In this document: positions 36,901 to 46,134 of the stretch, piece by piece
Layout: each line of letters opens with the position of its first letter
Numbering within the stretch: the stretch's first letter is position 1
From: Camarhynchus parvulus
Lineage: Eukaryota > Chordata > Aves > Passeriformes > Thraupidae
Length of the DNA: 64,000 nucleotides
Direction of reading: 5' to 3'
Assembly: GCF_901933205.1 (NCBI RefSeq)
Contig: NC_044574.1
Span: 23,979,733-24,043,732 of the forward strand
Program-made: the position numbers and the translations under genes
The notes under the pieces: generated by a model
Database searches by the model: none
The model's input: the letters and a program-made list of their open reading frames with translations, nothing else
Told to the model about the DNA's origin: nothing

Positions 36901-38486
36901 AAACACTACTCTCAGAAATGCTACATTTGATGCTCTCAAGCTTCACTACTGTTGGTGGACATGAGACTGAAAAATCCAGCAGTTCTTATTAAATAATTAC
37001 TTGGTGAGCCAGCTGTTTCTGAAGCTGTTGTGAGCAGAAATATTCATGAGGAAAAGGGACAAAATATTCATGAGGAAAAGGGACAGCAGTTCCCATTTGG
37101 AATGCTACTGGCCAGTGTTGTTCTGTTGCCTTAAGTGACATTTTGATCCTTCAGAGAGATCTAAGGAAAAATTTGCCTTTAGCTAGTTTGAGACCGTACT
37201 GTCCACATCCCTAACAGGAGATCCTGTGTTTTGCAGCATAAGAAGGCAAAGGCAGACAGTTTTGTGTGTCCTTTGAGCCTGAGCCAGGCTACTCTGCCAG
37301 GGATGGTTTATGGCTTCCCCATAATTTTCTCCAGCAACTTTGTGGAGCAGTACTTTGAAAGAGCAGCTGAGAATGTAAAATAAGTGGTACATGTAGTGGG
37401 CTTCCATGGATTTAAAATGTTTTAAATGCTTTTAAAAAGCAATATTTACATTTAAGATAGTAGAGAAACTCAGAGCAACCCCTGAGCTATTTAGATTCAC
37501 TTTCTTAATGCCAGTCTGTTTAATCCTTTGTGATCCCCTCGATTTCGCTTTGTACAGCAAGGTGTGCTACATGACAGAGTAAATGCCTACAAAAGTACTG
37601 CATGGAACAGTCCTTGCTGCCCAACTTCCTAAAATATCAATATGAACAATTATATTTTTAAATGCGAGAGTTGCCTAGCTCCTGCCATCTGTCTTTTCAG
37701 TTTGCCAAAGAGTATTAACCCTTACAAGTTAAAATAAGCTTAATCTTTATGGGTGCCAGCTGTCAAGTGTCTTTACTGTCATAATCTTCAGTAACAGCAA
37801 GGCTGTGTTGATAGCAGTTGTGCTTCTGACGAAGGCAGGCGGCAATATTTTCTGGCATGCCAATATCACTGGTGTGCTATCATTGCAGCTACAGTATGTC
37901 ATCTGGCACAGAGGCATAGAGGAATTGGCATAGAGGGCTTATTCTATGGGAAAGGAAAGGTTAATTGGGAAAAGAATCAATCATGGTGCATGTGAGGAGA
38001 AAGCAGTTAAGAATACTAGGGTAGACAGCCTCCGTGATTACTAAGATAGGTTTTTGTTTGTTTTTTTTTAAATAGACCTATTAAGAAAAATGTGAAATAT
38101 TTGCTATTTCAACTCAACAACATTTGCCAGGTTTCAGATATTTGCATCACATTTCTTCCTTTGTTTGAAGTGTTCAAGAAGTTTAATACTGCCAGTTATG
38201 GTCATACATTCGCTGCATCTCGTATGCTAAAATTTGTTCTTACTTGTTCTTCCAGCTATAGCTAAAATAAGTAAAGGTCCAACATGCTGACTTCTTTTCG
38301 TAAAGTCTTTGTGGATTGGCTACTTTATATGATAAGTTTTATTTCTAGCTAGGCTTTGTCCAATCTAACAGCAGCTTGGAGCATATTTGATTACCTGTGC
38401 TGTTTTTTTGACCTGGAGGTGAGTGCTGCACTGCCCTCTCCTCCCCTGGTGCATCAAGAGCTTTATTTAATTGTGCTCTGTGTCAG
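33923..38486 (+). other. LIMCH1: LIMCH1 intron
   Basis: 4.6-kb intron between cassette exons 1 and 2. It has a pyrimidine-rich stretch at about 35700-35945 and a 24-bp tandem duplication at 37037-37084. Open frames at 34853-35086 and 36401-36646 lack matching splice sites and were not called. Confidence 0.88.
37037..37084. repeat. 24-bp tandem duplication
   Basis: Two adjacent 24-bp units, AAATATTCATGAGGAAAAGG plus GAC, differ only at the first base (G versus A). Confidence 0.93.
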
Positions 38487-38777
38487 TAAAAAGCCAATAT
38501 GTGAAGACAGTGGAAGCACCCCAGACATCATCCTTCGCAAGGACAACCCCTTCATGACACATTATCAAGGAAAGGATTCTGGTTCAGAAGATGAAGCAGC
38601 CAGCAGAGTTCCTGATTTAGAAAAGGATGACTTTGCCACCCGGAGAGCCAGAATGAATCAACCCAAGCACATAGTTCCATTTAACTCCTTTTTAATTGGA
38701 CCCTATACAAGTAAAGAGAAAGGTAAACCGGAAGATGTTAAAAAGCCATTGCAGATGGAAAAAAAGGAACATGCAAG
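38487..38777 (+). CDS. LIMCH1: LIMCH1 cassette exon 2 (291 nt): DDFATRR module
   Basis: Phase 2-2 exon, 97 codons. The junction codon is Ser (AG+T), then KKPICEDSGSTPDIILRKD, an acidic Ser-rich segment, LEKDDFATRRARMNQPKH (DDFATRR at 38626-38646), IVPFNSFLIGPYTSKEKG and a Lys-rich end. It reproduces the order of exon 32735-32984: DDxxxRR, about a dozen residues, then VPFNxFL/YL. The acceptor is CTCTGTGTCAG and the donor GCAAG|GTGTGC, a poor consensus. The open frame upstream of the acceptor is intronic read-through. Confidence 0.9.
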
Positions 38778-40039
38778 GTGTGCATTCATGGTCTTATTCT
38801 TTCAATTATAATGCTTAATTTCACCATGATATATTGCTGTATAGGCCTAAAGCTGTCTTGGCTACAAAAAATACCTTACAGGTTAAAGTAAATGCTAATG
38901 CTTACCATAAAGTGAACCAAACTAATTTTTTGTTACAGTATGAGGAGAAGTGTTATAATTGGCTGTGAGTGTAAATAAGATAAAGGCAGGATGCTTTTGT
39001 TATCTAAGCTCATGAGACAGGTCATGAGTGTGAGTAGTGGAGAATAAACTTAGAAAATATGTTTTGCATCTCAGCACTTTTTCAGATCACTTTCAGTGCA
39101 CGTTTTTTGATGCATTTCTTTCATCTCATGTTCTTTTAATACCCTGCATGAAACACAGACCAGATGAGTCTTTAGTGAAGGCACTGAGTATATATGCCTG
39201 CTACACTGCACTGAATTATGTTGCACCTGGTCCTAATGTGTGTTATGCAGTGTTGGTTTGGGAAGTGGATCAGGGGTTACAAGGCTTCAGCCTAGAAAAT
39301 CTCTTCTTTCTTCAGCTCAGTGATACAGACCTTTAAGAAGTTGCTGAACACAAATATTTCCTAGGTAGAGACCTTTTCAGGAAACTGAAAAAGATTTTAT
39401 TTGGGCAAACAGATGGGATTCTAGAGAAAACCATTATATACACATTACAGGGAGCCCTGACTGTAATAACCAATATGTTCAGAAAACTTCTTCTAATATT
39501 TAAGAGCTCTTTTCAATTTTCAAATGTCAAATGTGTCATTCAGTTGCTGGTAATTTGATTATATTAACATTTTCTAATGACTAGTTTGACAGGACATCTG
39601 AGGAGCACCTAACAAAATTTGAATCGTTCAATGCTATTGACATGACTCTTAAGATCAAAGAAATTGAGTAGTATGTTTGGGAGCAAAACCTGAATTTGCT
39701 GTGTGAATAATATTCAAATAAGTTATTTGTAACTATTTAAGAGAAAGCTTATTGCAGAAGTGCTTAATTTAGTAATAACATAAACATTTTTCATACTTGA
39801 GCTGGGAATAGAAGTTCACATGAAGAAGTAGTCTCAGTAGTGCATGAATGGGGTAGCACAGCTGAGAGGTTTGAACTTCAAATGATTCATTCCATGTTTA
39901 CTTCCTAAAATTAATGCGAAACTAATATTATAAATTCACTTTTATCTTCTTGAGCTCTGAACCTCTTCTTTTGACATTGATTTATAATTGCTTCCTCAAA
40001 ATATCTTTCCTTGCTGAACTGGAATGTGCATTGAATTAG
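38778..40039 (+). other. LIMCH1: LIMCH1 intron
   Basis: 1.3-kb AT-rich intron. An open frame at 39037-39336 has no LIMCH1-like sequence and no in-phase splice pair. Nothing else was recognised. Confidence 0.88.
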
Positions 40040-40303
40040 AAGAAGACGGGTGCACATGACATCAGTAAGGCAAACAGTTACAAGCAAAGAGAACCCACTT
40101 CTACAAAATGAGAAGACTGAGTCAGAGGAGGAACAGCAGGTGAAAGAGCTTGATAATGAGAGAGATGATTTGGTAAAACGGAAATTGATGCAATCTCAGA
40201 GCATCCTTCCTCAGCTACAAGAAGATGTGCTTTTTGTCAATGCCTCTATAACAAAAGCAGATCTGGAGACCTGGAAAAGATTGAAACTGTCAGGGGAGCC
40301 CAG
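40040..40303 (+). CDS. LIMCH1: LIMCH1 cassette exon 3 (264 nt): DDLVKRK module
   Basis: Phase 2-2 exon, 88 codons. It starts with an Arg cluster, then VHMTSVRQTVTSKENPLLQN, an acidic Glu-rich stretch, ELDNERDDLVKRKLMQSQS (DDLVKRK at 40164-40184), ILPQLQEDVLFVN and LETWKRLKLSGEP. The DDxxxRK core is kept, but the VPFNxFL half has decayed to ILPQL. The donor is CCCAG|GTATGG. The acceptor region TTAGAAGAAG offers further in-frame AGs, so the start may lie 3 or 6 nt further downstream, removing one or two Arg. The open frame running past the donor is intronic. Confidence 0.87.
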
Positions 40304-41597
40304 GTATGGTTTCTGCTTGTGGGCAGGATTGCCAGGCTGGGAAGCATGTTTAGTTTGCCACAACCTGCTGTGTGTGCTTGTGACTTTAAACTTGAAGAAT
40401 GCCTTGCTGACAACCATTGACTGCCTTGTTGACAACTATTTCCATTTTCAGGAGAAGTCCAAAAATCTGTACAGATATGCTATCTGTCATGAAATGAAAG
40501 AGTGTCCATCATTTAGAACACTGTAGTAGTTTCACAGTCACTTTTCTTGTACAATATCAGGAAGGTCCCTCTGTCATTGGCTGAATTTGCTTTGAAGCTG
40601 CTTGAACAGCACAAATTTCCAAGTGGTACTGCTAATACACTAGCAACTACATTGCTCCTTACCAAGCTGTCTTCATGATTCAGGGTGTTCTATACCTTGG
40701 GACTATTACCTGAGGATCAGCATCTTTGCATTAATGTCTCTGTGCTCTTTTGAGACCCGAGCTGATACATCAGCACAACATTGTACTCCAGTGCTGTGCA
40801 AATACACCACCACTGTTTCTCATTGCAGCAGAGCTTTCAGGAGCCTCACTGTATGGTGTTTGTATGCTCTTGTTGTTAACAAAACTCCAACAAAGGGAGC
40901 CAGTATAAAGCAGTTATTCTAAGCTGTTTCCCTGTGGAGATGGTCTGTAACATAGGCAGGTGATTTGTGACTCCAGTAGGGAAGGATAACAACTCCTAGC
41001 TTTCCTGTTTAGGTGCATGCCATTTTGCAATTAAAGATGGCTGTCTGTTCTGGCATTCTTCTAACAATGTAGTTATTGTACATAATTTTAGCTCAAATAA
41101 ATCAAAACTCAATCAATCTTTCATCCTGAAGATATTAGCAATCTCTCTGTTACTTTTGAGGTGATTTATTAAAATCAGGATTCAGTCTGCTTGGTTTAGG
41201 GTAAGTGCCCTTGCTAGTGCTCCCATGCCACTGTAACTCCCTCGTGCCAAAGTGTGTTCTAGTGCCATACAATCACATATATGTGGGGTCTGGGTATGCG
41301 TGAGCAGATAAGGAAACTGTGGCTTTGTTAGGGTGAAGAACTGAATTTGGAACAGGCCATATGCTACATTCCTTGCCCTTAGGAAGTGCTTCCATGGATG
41401 TACTCCCCAAGTGTTCCCCACAGGTCTGCAGTATCTTTGCATTTCATATGTCATTTGGAACTCAGTATGCCACAGCTGTTTATACCTGTGTCCTTGAATT
41501 TTAAAATAAAACTCCTTCAAAACCTTAGGAGCATTTAATTTGTTTTATTCTGAGGGTCTCATGTTGGGGACATTCTTTTATTACTCATTATCACCAG
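40304..41597 (+). other. LIMCH1: LIMCH1 intron
   Basis: 1.3-kb intron, no repeat or other gene recognised. Confidence 0.88.
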
Positions 41598-41942
41598 TGA
41601 AGAAGATTTCAGATGCTCCAGCAACACTCTGCCGCCAACTGACACCACGGTGAAAGCAGTAGCCCATGATGATTTTGCTGTCCGCAAAACCAGAGCAAAC
41701 AGAAAGGCTGGTAGCCCCAAGCAGAAGTTTGTGCATTTTGGGCCAGTAACTGAGATTGATCAACAGAAATGGGACAAGCTTGTTATTGGCAGAGCTTCAT
41801 CCAAGAGTGGAACAGAAGAGGAAAGCAAGAAAGACGGTGTGGAAAGTCTCTCTGGTGTTGAAAGCTCTCCTTTAACCACTGCTGTCAGTCTTGGGTTGGC
41901 TGAATACAGCAGTGAAGTATCTGAGCCAGAAAATGAGTCCAG
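41598..41942 (+). CDS. LIMCH1: LIMCH1 cassette exon 4 (345 nt): DDFAVRK module
   Basis: Phase 2-2 exon, 115 codons, the longest cassette. The junction codon is Ser, then EEDFRCSSNTLPPTDTT, AHDDFAVRKTRANRKAGSP (DDFAVRK at 41668-41688), KQKFVHFGPVTEIDQQKWDK and a long Ser/Glu-rich acidic tail ending SEPENES. A motif of the form KFVxFGP followed by an amphipathic WDKL segment replaces VPFNxFL. The acceptor is TTATCACCAG and the donor TCCAG|GTATTT, which is weak. The acidic tail suggests disorder with many potential CK2-type sites (inference). Confidence 0.9.
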
Positions 41943-42630
41943 GTATTTGGTGTGGTTTAGGAAGTGCTACTGAGCTGTAAATGAAACCTGTTCTTGCCAG
42001 ATGCTGATCTGCATGGGAGTGAACTGCAGCATAAACCCAAGAGCTGTTTATGCACACGGCCTTGTTCAGAAGACATCTGATGTCTTCAGAGTATCTTAAC
42101 ACATTTAGAATGGCGCAAAACGCTGTGCACAGGTCTTGCGAACGCTTGCTCAAAATCTCTGATGGGCAGTGAAGTCACTGGTATCTCAGAGGCTGAGCTC
42201 TCATTCCTGGTTTTTCTACTGCTTCAATTCAAGCAGCTTTGTTCTGCCTGCTTTCAGCACATTAGGAATTTGTCGTTCAGCTTGCTGGCCTTACTGATCT
42301 TCAAAAAAGGTTTTTTTCAAACCTAATGGATTTACTTTCTTTTTGAAGATAGTGTACTGCTGCTCTCTGTTTCTGGCATTTATCTGGAGAAGAATTGTCT
42401 GGGTCATTAACACATTAACAGATCTTATATTTCTTTGGCATTTCTTTGATCACTTAGTCTGTGGCTGCAGCAAGAACTTTTAATGAATGCTTTTAGCAAG
42501 CAATTTATTCAGCTAAGTTTGTGTGTTTATAAAACATTTGCAAACTGAATTAGATTACTCCTTTTCTTACCTTTCATTTCACCTGAGAACATTTTGTCTG
42601 TGTCACCCTTCCTCTCATTCTCATCACTAG
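41943..42630 (+). other. LIMCH1: LIMCH1 intron
   Basis: 688-bp intron, no feature recognised apart from splice sites. Confidence 0.88.
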
Positions 42631-42960
42631 TGAGGGAGGAGTCAAGTCAGGTACAGATGACTCTTGCAGGAGAACTCCATCTCCTGTACCAGCTTCTGAT
42701 GTCATCTCTGAGGAACAAACCCCATGGAGTTTGAACAAACAGCAAGAAAGTGCCAAGGAAGAATGTGACAGGAATTTACCAGATATTGAGAGAGATGATA
42801 TGTTGGTTAGAAGGATGGGAACTTTTCCGAGGCGTACCACAAGCTCCATTCCCATAAATTGTCCTCCCCTGTCAGTAGCTCCTTATCTGCTGCAGCAGCA
42901 GCAGCAAGAGGAGGCTGTAGCTCGTGAAAAGGATTTGAAGACTCTACAGGAAAGAGAAAG
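42631..42960 (+). CDS. LIMCH1: LIMCH1 cassette exon 5 (330 nt): DDMLVRR module with Gln tract
   Basis: Phase 2-2 exon, 110 codons. The junction codon is Ser, then EGGVKSGTDDSCRRTPSPVP, KEECDRNLPDIERDDMLVRR (motif at 42794-42814), MGTFPRRTTSSIPINCPPL, a run of five Gln (CAG x4, CAA) near 42890-42908 and a charged helix-like end KDLKTLQERE. The acceptor is CATCACTAG and the donor GAAAG|GTCAGA, the weakest donor of the set. The frame continues past it for 9 more codons to a TGA, so intron retention would give a short alternative end. Confidence 0.88.
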
Positions 42961-43517
42961 GTCAGAGAATAGAAGCAGATCTCTCTGAGCCTGGTTTGTG
43001 TGTGGTGTTAGCTTGGATCAGTCAGCAGTGTTGTCCCATTCTTCACATGGGCTTTAAAGATGTGTTTTACTCAATCATCATGGCATGGTGTTTTGTTTTG
43101 TAAAATTACTTACAAGAATGTATCCTATGAATATAAAACAGCCTGTTTTCTTTAATAATATTTAAGTACTTCAGTTGCTAATTGCTGTTCAGCATGAAAA
43201 TAGTCTTTCATGTTTTGGGGGGGATTTCTGTTGCAAACCGTAGTGCTTTGTCTGGATTTTTATGCCAGCTCCCAAGTGAATAGGTCATTGCATAGATTTG
43301 TATGCAATTCCCAACTTCTAACAAATCACCTACATAAGTATGGGGTTCAACGTAATTTCCTCTTACTCCTTGTGCTGTGGCTAAAGATGCCTGGTTTGTC
43401 TAGTTGTCCATCATACTCAGCTTTGTTTTGAGTAACAGTACCTCACATTGCCTGAGCAGCCACTTGCTGTGCAAGTGAGCATTTTCATGGAACAGTGTCA
43501 CTTGTCTCTCTGAGCAG
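42961..43517 (+). other. LIMCH1: LIMCH1 intron
   Basis: 557-bp intron. The open frame at 43210-43431 lacks splice support. Nothing else was recognised. Confidence 0.88.
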
Positions 43518-43751
43518 TACTGTCACACAAGAAGAGAGCCAAGAACAGCCTGAAATTCCTCAGCTGCAGAGTGATGGAACAGAAAACAAAATGAAATTTC
43601 CAGACCCTCAAAGAGATGACATGTTAGCCAGAAGAACTGGAGCTTTTCTTAAACAGCCTGGGCCCAGTGTTAAGCAGTTCCTTCCCATGCCATTTTCACA
43701 GCAGCAGAATAAACAGGGCACTGCTACAGAACTTGAGAAGAAAACCACGAG
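43518..43751 (+). CDS. LIMCH1: LIMCH1 cassette exon 6 (234 nt): DDMLARR module
   Basis: Phase 2-2 exon, 78 codons. The junction codon is Ser, then [35 protein letters not shown] (motif at 43615-43635), LKQPGPSVKQFLPMPFSQQQ and [15 protein letters not shown] is identical to the copy in exon 32735-32984 and is followed by a KQFLPMPF segment in place of VPFNQYLP. The acceptor is TGAGCAG and the donor ACGAG|GTAAGA, the best donor among the cassettes. This is the clearest paralogue of the founding exon. Confidence 0.9.
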
Positions 43752-44693
43752 GTAAGAAAATGGTGTTTTTCTCTGTCCCTTTTAGCTAGACCTGTGGGCT
43801 GTTTGTCAAGATCTCTTTATCAGGAAGATTTGCTGGTGGCCCAGCTATGCTTGTCCTCAGTTCTCTGCTAATTCTTTCTGCTCAGTAGAAGGCAGTTGAA
43901 GGTTTCTAGCCCTTTTAGAAAACTCATGTGGAGACTCGGACCAGAGTTCTTACCAGATGCAAAATTCTAACAACGTGTGGAAGGAGATCTGTGTAGCAAT
44001 TACACTTGCATTACATTTGTAAAGGTTTCTGGTTAAATATGAGGTAATCATTACAAATGTTTCCAGCTAGAAATGGAGATGCTGGATGTAGTAGGTTAGA
44101 TGATTGTCTATGGCTTAACTAGTGCCAGTGACTTCCTAAGAGGAAACCTTTAGGTCCTGAGATTCTTCCTGATAATAATGCTCAATGTCCTTCTAAGCAC
44201 CTTTGTTCAGATGTTTGAGGCTGTGTGTGTGTTGAAGCTCATGATGAATGATAACAGAGTTATCATTTGGTGGTTGAACCACATGCAAGCAAGAACGGAA
44301 AAATTCTTACTCATCAGCCTCTTCAGAGTACTTGAGGAGAAGGATATGCATGTACAGACATGGATGAAATACTGGCTTTCATCTCAGCCAGGAGAAAACA
44401 AACCTGTCATCTACCATAGGATTCAACAGTGGCTTGGTGTTGAAAAGACTTAATACTTTTATTTTCAGTGGTGTTCTGGACAGTTTATTTTCTGACTTAA
44501 AACATGCTACAAGAATTTGACTCTTAAAATTATGGATTTTGTTCCTGCCTCACTTAGCTTGTCCTGTGTCAGCTATTTGGGTTTGTAGGGGCTGGTTTTT
44601 GTTAACTTATAGTTATGCTTTTCATTATGTATGTGTGATTTTTGAAGTATTGCTTAATACATCCCTTTACACTACTGCCTTTGGCTCACTCAG
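43752..44693 (+). other. LIMCH1: LIMCH1 intron
   Basis: 942-bp intron. It contains an unexplained open frame of 91 codons (44178-44453), discussed as a finding. No repeat was recognised. Confidence 0.85.
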
Positions 44694-44936
44694 GCCTGAA
44701 AAGTGTCCACAAGTCTACACTAATAGCTCTGGAAAACCTGCAATAGAACCACCACAAGAACAGCAGCAAGGGCAGGACAGTCTCCCACCTAAAGGAGAAG
44801 ATGAGGTTATTAGTACTGCCCAAGTGGCTGAAGATGGCAACAGTGAAGTCCACCTTGGTCAAACATCTAAGCTTCAGGAGGTTCCTGAGAAAAACAAAAT
44901 GGAAACACTTTCATCCAAGGATGAGCATCTGCAAAC
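44694..44936 (+). CDS. LIMCH1: LIMCH1 cassette exon 7 (243 nt): Gln/Glu-rich linker
   Basis: Phase 2-2 exon, 81 codons. The junction codon is Arg (AG+G), then PEKCPQVYTNSSGKPAIEPP, QEQQQGQDSLPPKGEDEV, an acidic linker, EVPEKNKMETLSSKDEHLQ and AC of a final Thr. There is no DDxxxR[R/K] motif; it is low-complexity, polar and probably disordered. The acceptor is GCTCACTCAG and the donor CAAAC|GTGAGC. Joining to 46099 gives ACA (Thr) then FGPRT. It is supported by phase symmetry and an uninterrupted frame, but there is no strong family landmark, so it is somewhat less certain. Confidence 0.78.
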
Positions 44937-46098
44937 GTGAGCTTTCTGGTGTGAATCACGCAGCTTGCAGACCCCTGTGTGCACACTTCAGAGTTCAGAT
45001 TGTGCATTGCCTGGTGTGTTTTCAATCCAGACTACAACACTGTATGTCAGTAATACACATTTTAGAAACAAGAATTATAGTTGTGTAATGCATTTTATTT
45101 TGATTTTTTAAAAATATTTAATTGAAAGCTAAGTGAAAGGAATGTTTGATTACCGTATATATGTTGAATTGCAAGAAAAGTTTATGTAGAGGAGATGCTA
45201 AAATGTACTCTGCTTATTGAGACATGCTGATTCTATTTCTCCCATGATTAATGTTGTAGTATTGACTTTTGCAAATGATGCTCTTTTATGATAAATTCCA
45301 TATATATATGTATATATGGTTTGCATAGCTCTAAAGAAAACTACAATTGTAGTGAATGCTGCTTGTTTGTGTATTACCGGTAACTTTTTTCAGCTATACT
45401 CCCCACCCTGAGGAAAGAAAACCAAAACCAACTAACAAAAAAAACAAACCAAAAAGCAAACAATACAATAAAAAACTCCAAGCCAACCAACCAACCAGCC
45501 AACCAAACAAAAAAAAAAAAAAACAAACAAAAAAACCCGCACCCAAACAAAAACAACAACAAAACAAATGCACAAAAGATAAACAAAACCAACTAAAAAT
45601 AAAATAAACAAAAACACCAAAGAAATCCCCAAACACAAAAGCAAGACCTACGAAAGGAAAAAGGAAATCCTGTGACTCACTTTCTGACTACAGTATTTGT
45701 CTCTTTCATGCTTCAGTTATAGTGGTACTAAGCACTGCTGTGGAATGTAACTGTTAATTTTTGTCTCCATTCATTGCATGTATGGCACAATATAAATGCC
45801 AAGACATTGTCTATTTTTATGAACTATTTTCTATACACATTTTAGGTATACTTCAGCAGATTTTTATTATGTGGGGCATACGTATGTGTTTAAGGAGGGA
45901 TGGGTGGTGTTCTCATGTAGTTTGACCTCAGGATGGTCAGGTAAGTCTTGTTTGATGAATACATAATCCCTGAACAGTATGGTTCTATTTTAGTCAGCTT
46001 TACTAGTAGAAGTGACAGTTGTGCACATTATACGGGTCCAGTTGCAATTGCTACTTAATGTATTTATCCACAATCTAATTTTATATTTGGTCTTGTAG
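44937..46098 (+). other. LIMCH1: LIMCH1 intron
   Basis: 1.2-kb intron with an AT-palindromic stretch at 45298-45319 and the strand-asymmetric A/C tract at 45411-45655. Confidence 0.88.
45411..45655 (+). repeat. A/C-only low-complexity tract (CCAA, CAAA units)
   Basis: Roughly 240 bp almost free of G and T on the + strand, made of CCAA, CAAAA and AAAC units, including CCAACCAACCAACCAGCCAA around 45484 and an A15 run near 45510. The Lys/Asn/Pro/Gln-only open frame over it is a compositional artefact. It lies about 440 bp upstream of the 36-nt exon. Confidence 0.9.
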
Positions 46099-46134
46099 AT
46101 TCGGCCCCAGAACTGCTGTGTCTGATGACGCAGA
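46099..46134 (+). CDS. LIMCH1: LIMCH1 small exon (36 nt): FGPRTAVSDDAE
   Basis: Phase 2-2 exon of 12 codons. Its first base completes Arg (after 32984) or Thr (after 44936), and it encodes FGPRTAVSDDA with Glu finished by the next exon. Mammalian LIMCH1, as recalled, has YGPRTPVSDDAE directly after ERPFR, which fixes both boundaries. The acceptor is GTCTTGTAG and the donor GCAGA|GTAAGT. Being symmetric, it too could be skipped without a frameshift. Confidence 0.95.

Noticed and set aside
45356..45607. Lys/Asn/Pro-rich frame starting after a TTTTTTCAG acceptor, considered as a cassette exon
   Set aside because: After about ten codons it runs into the A/C simple repeat, and it has no usable donor before low-complexity sequence; the minus-strand Phe/Leu/Val frames are its mirror.
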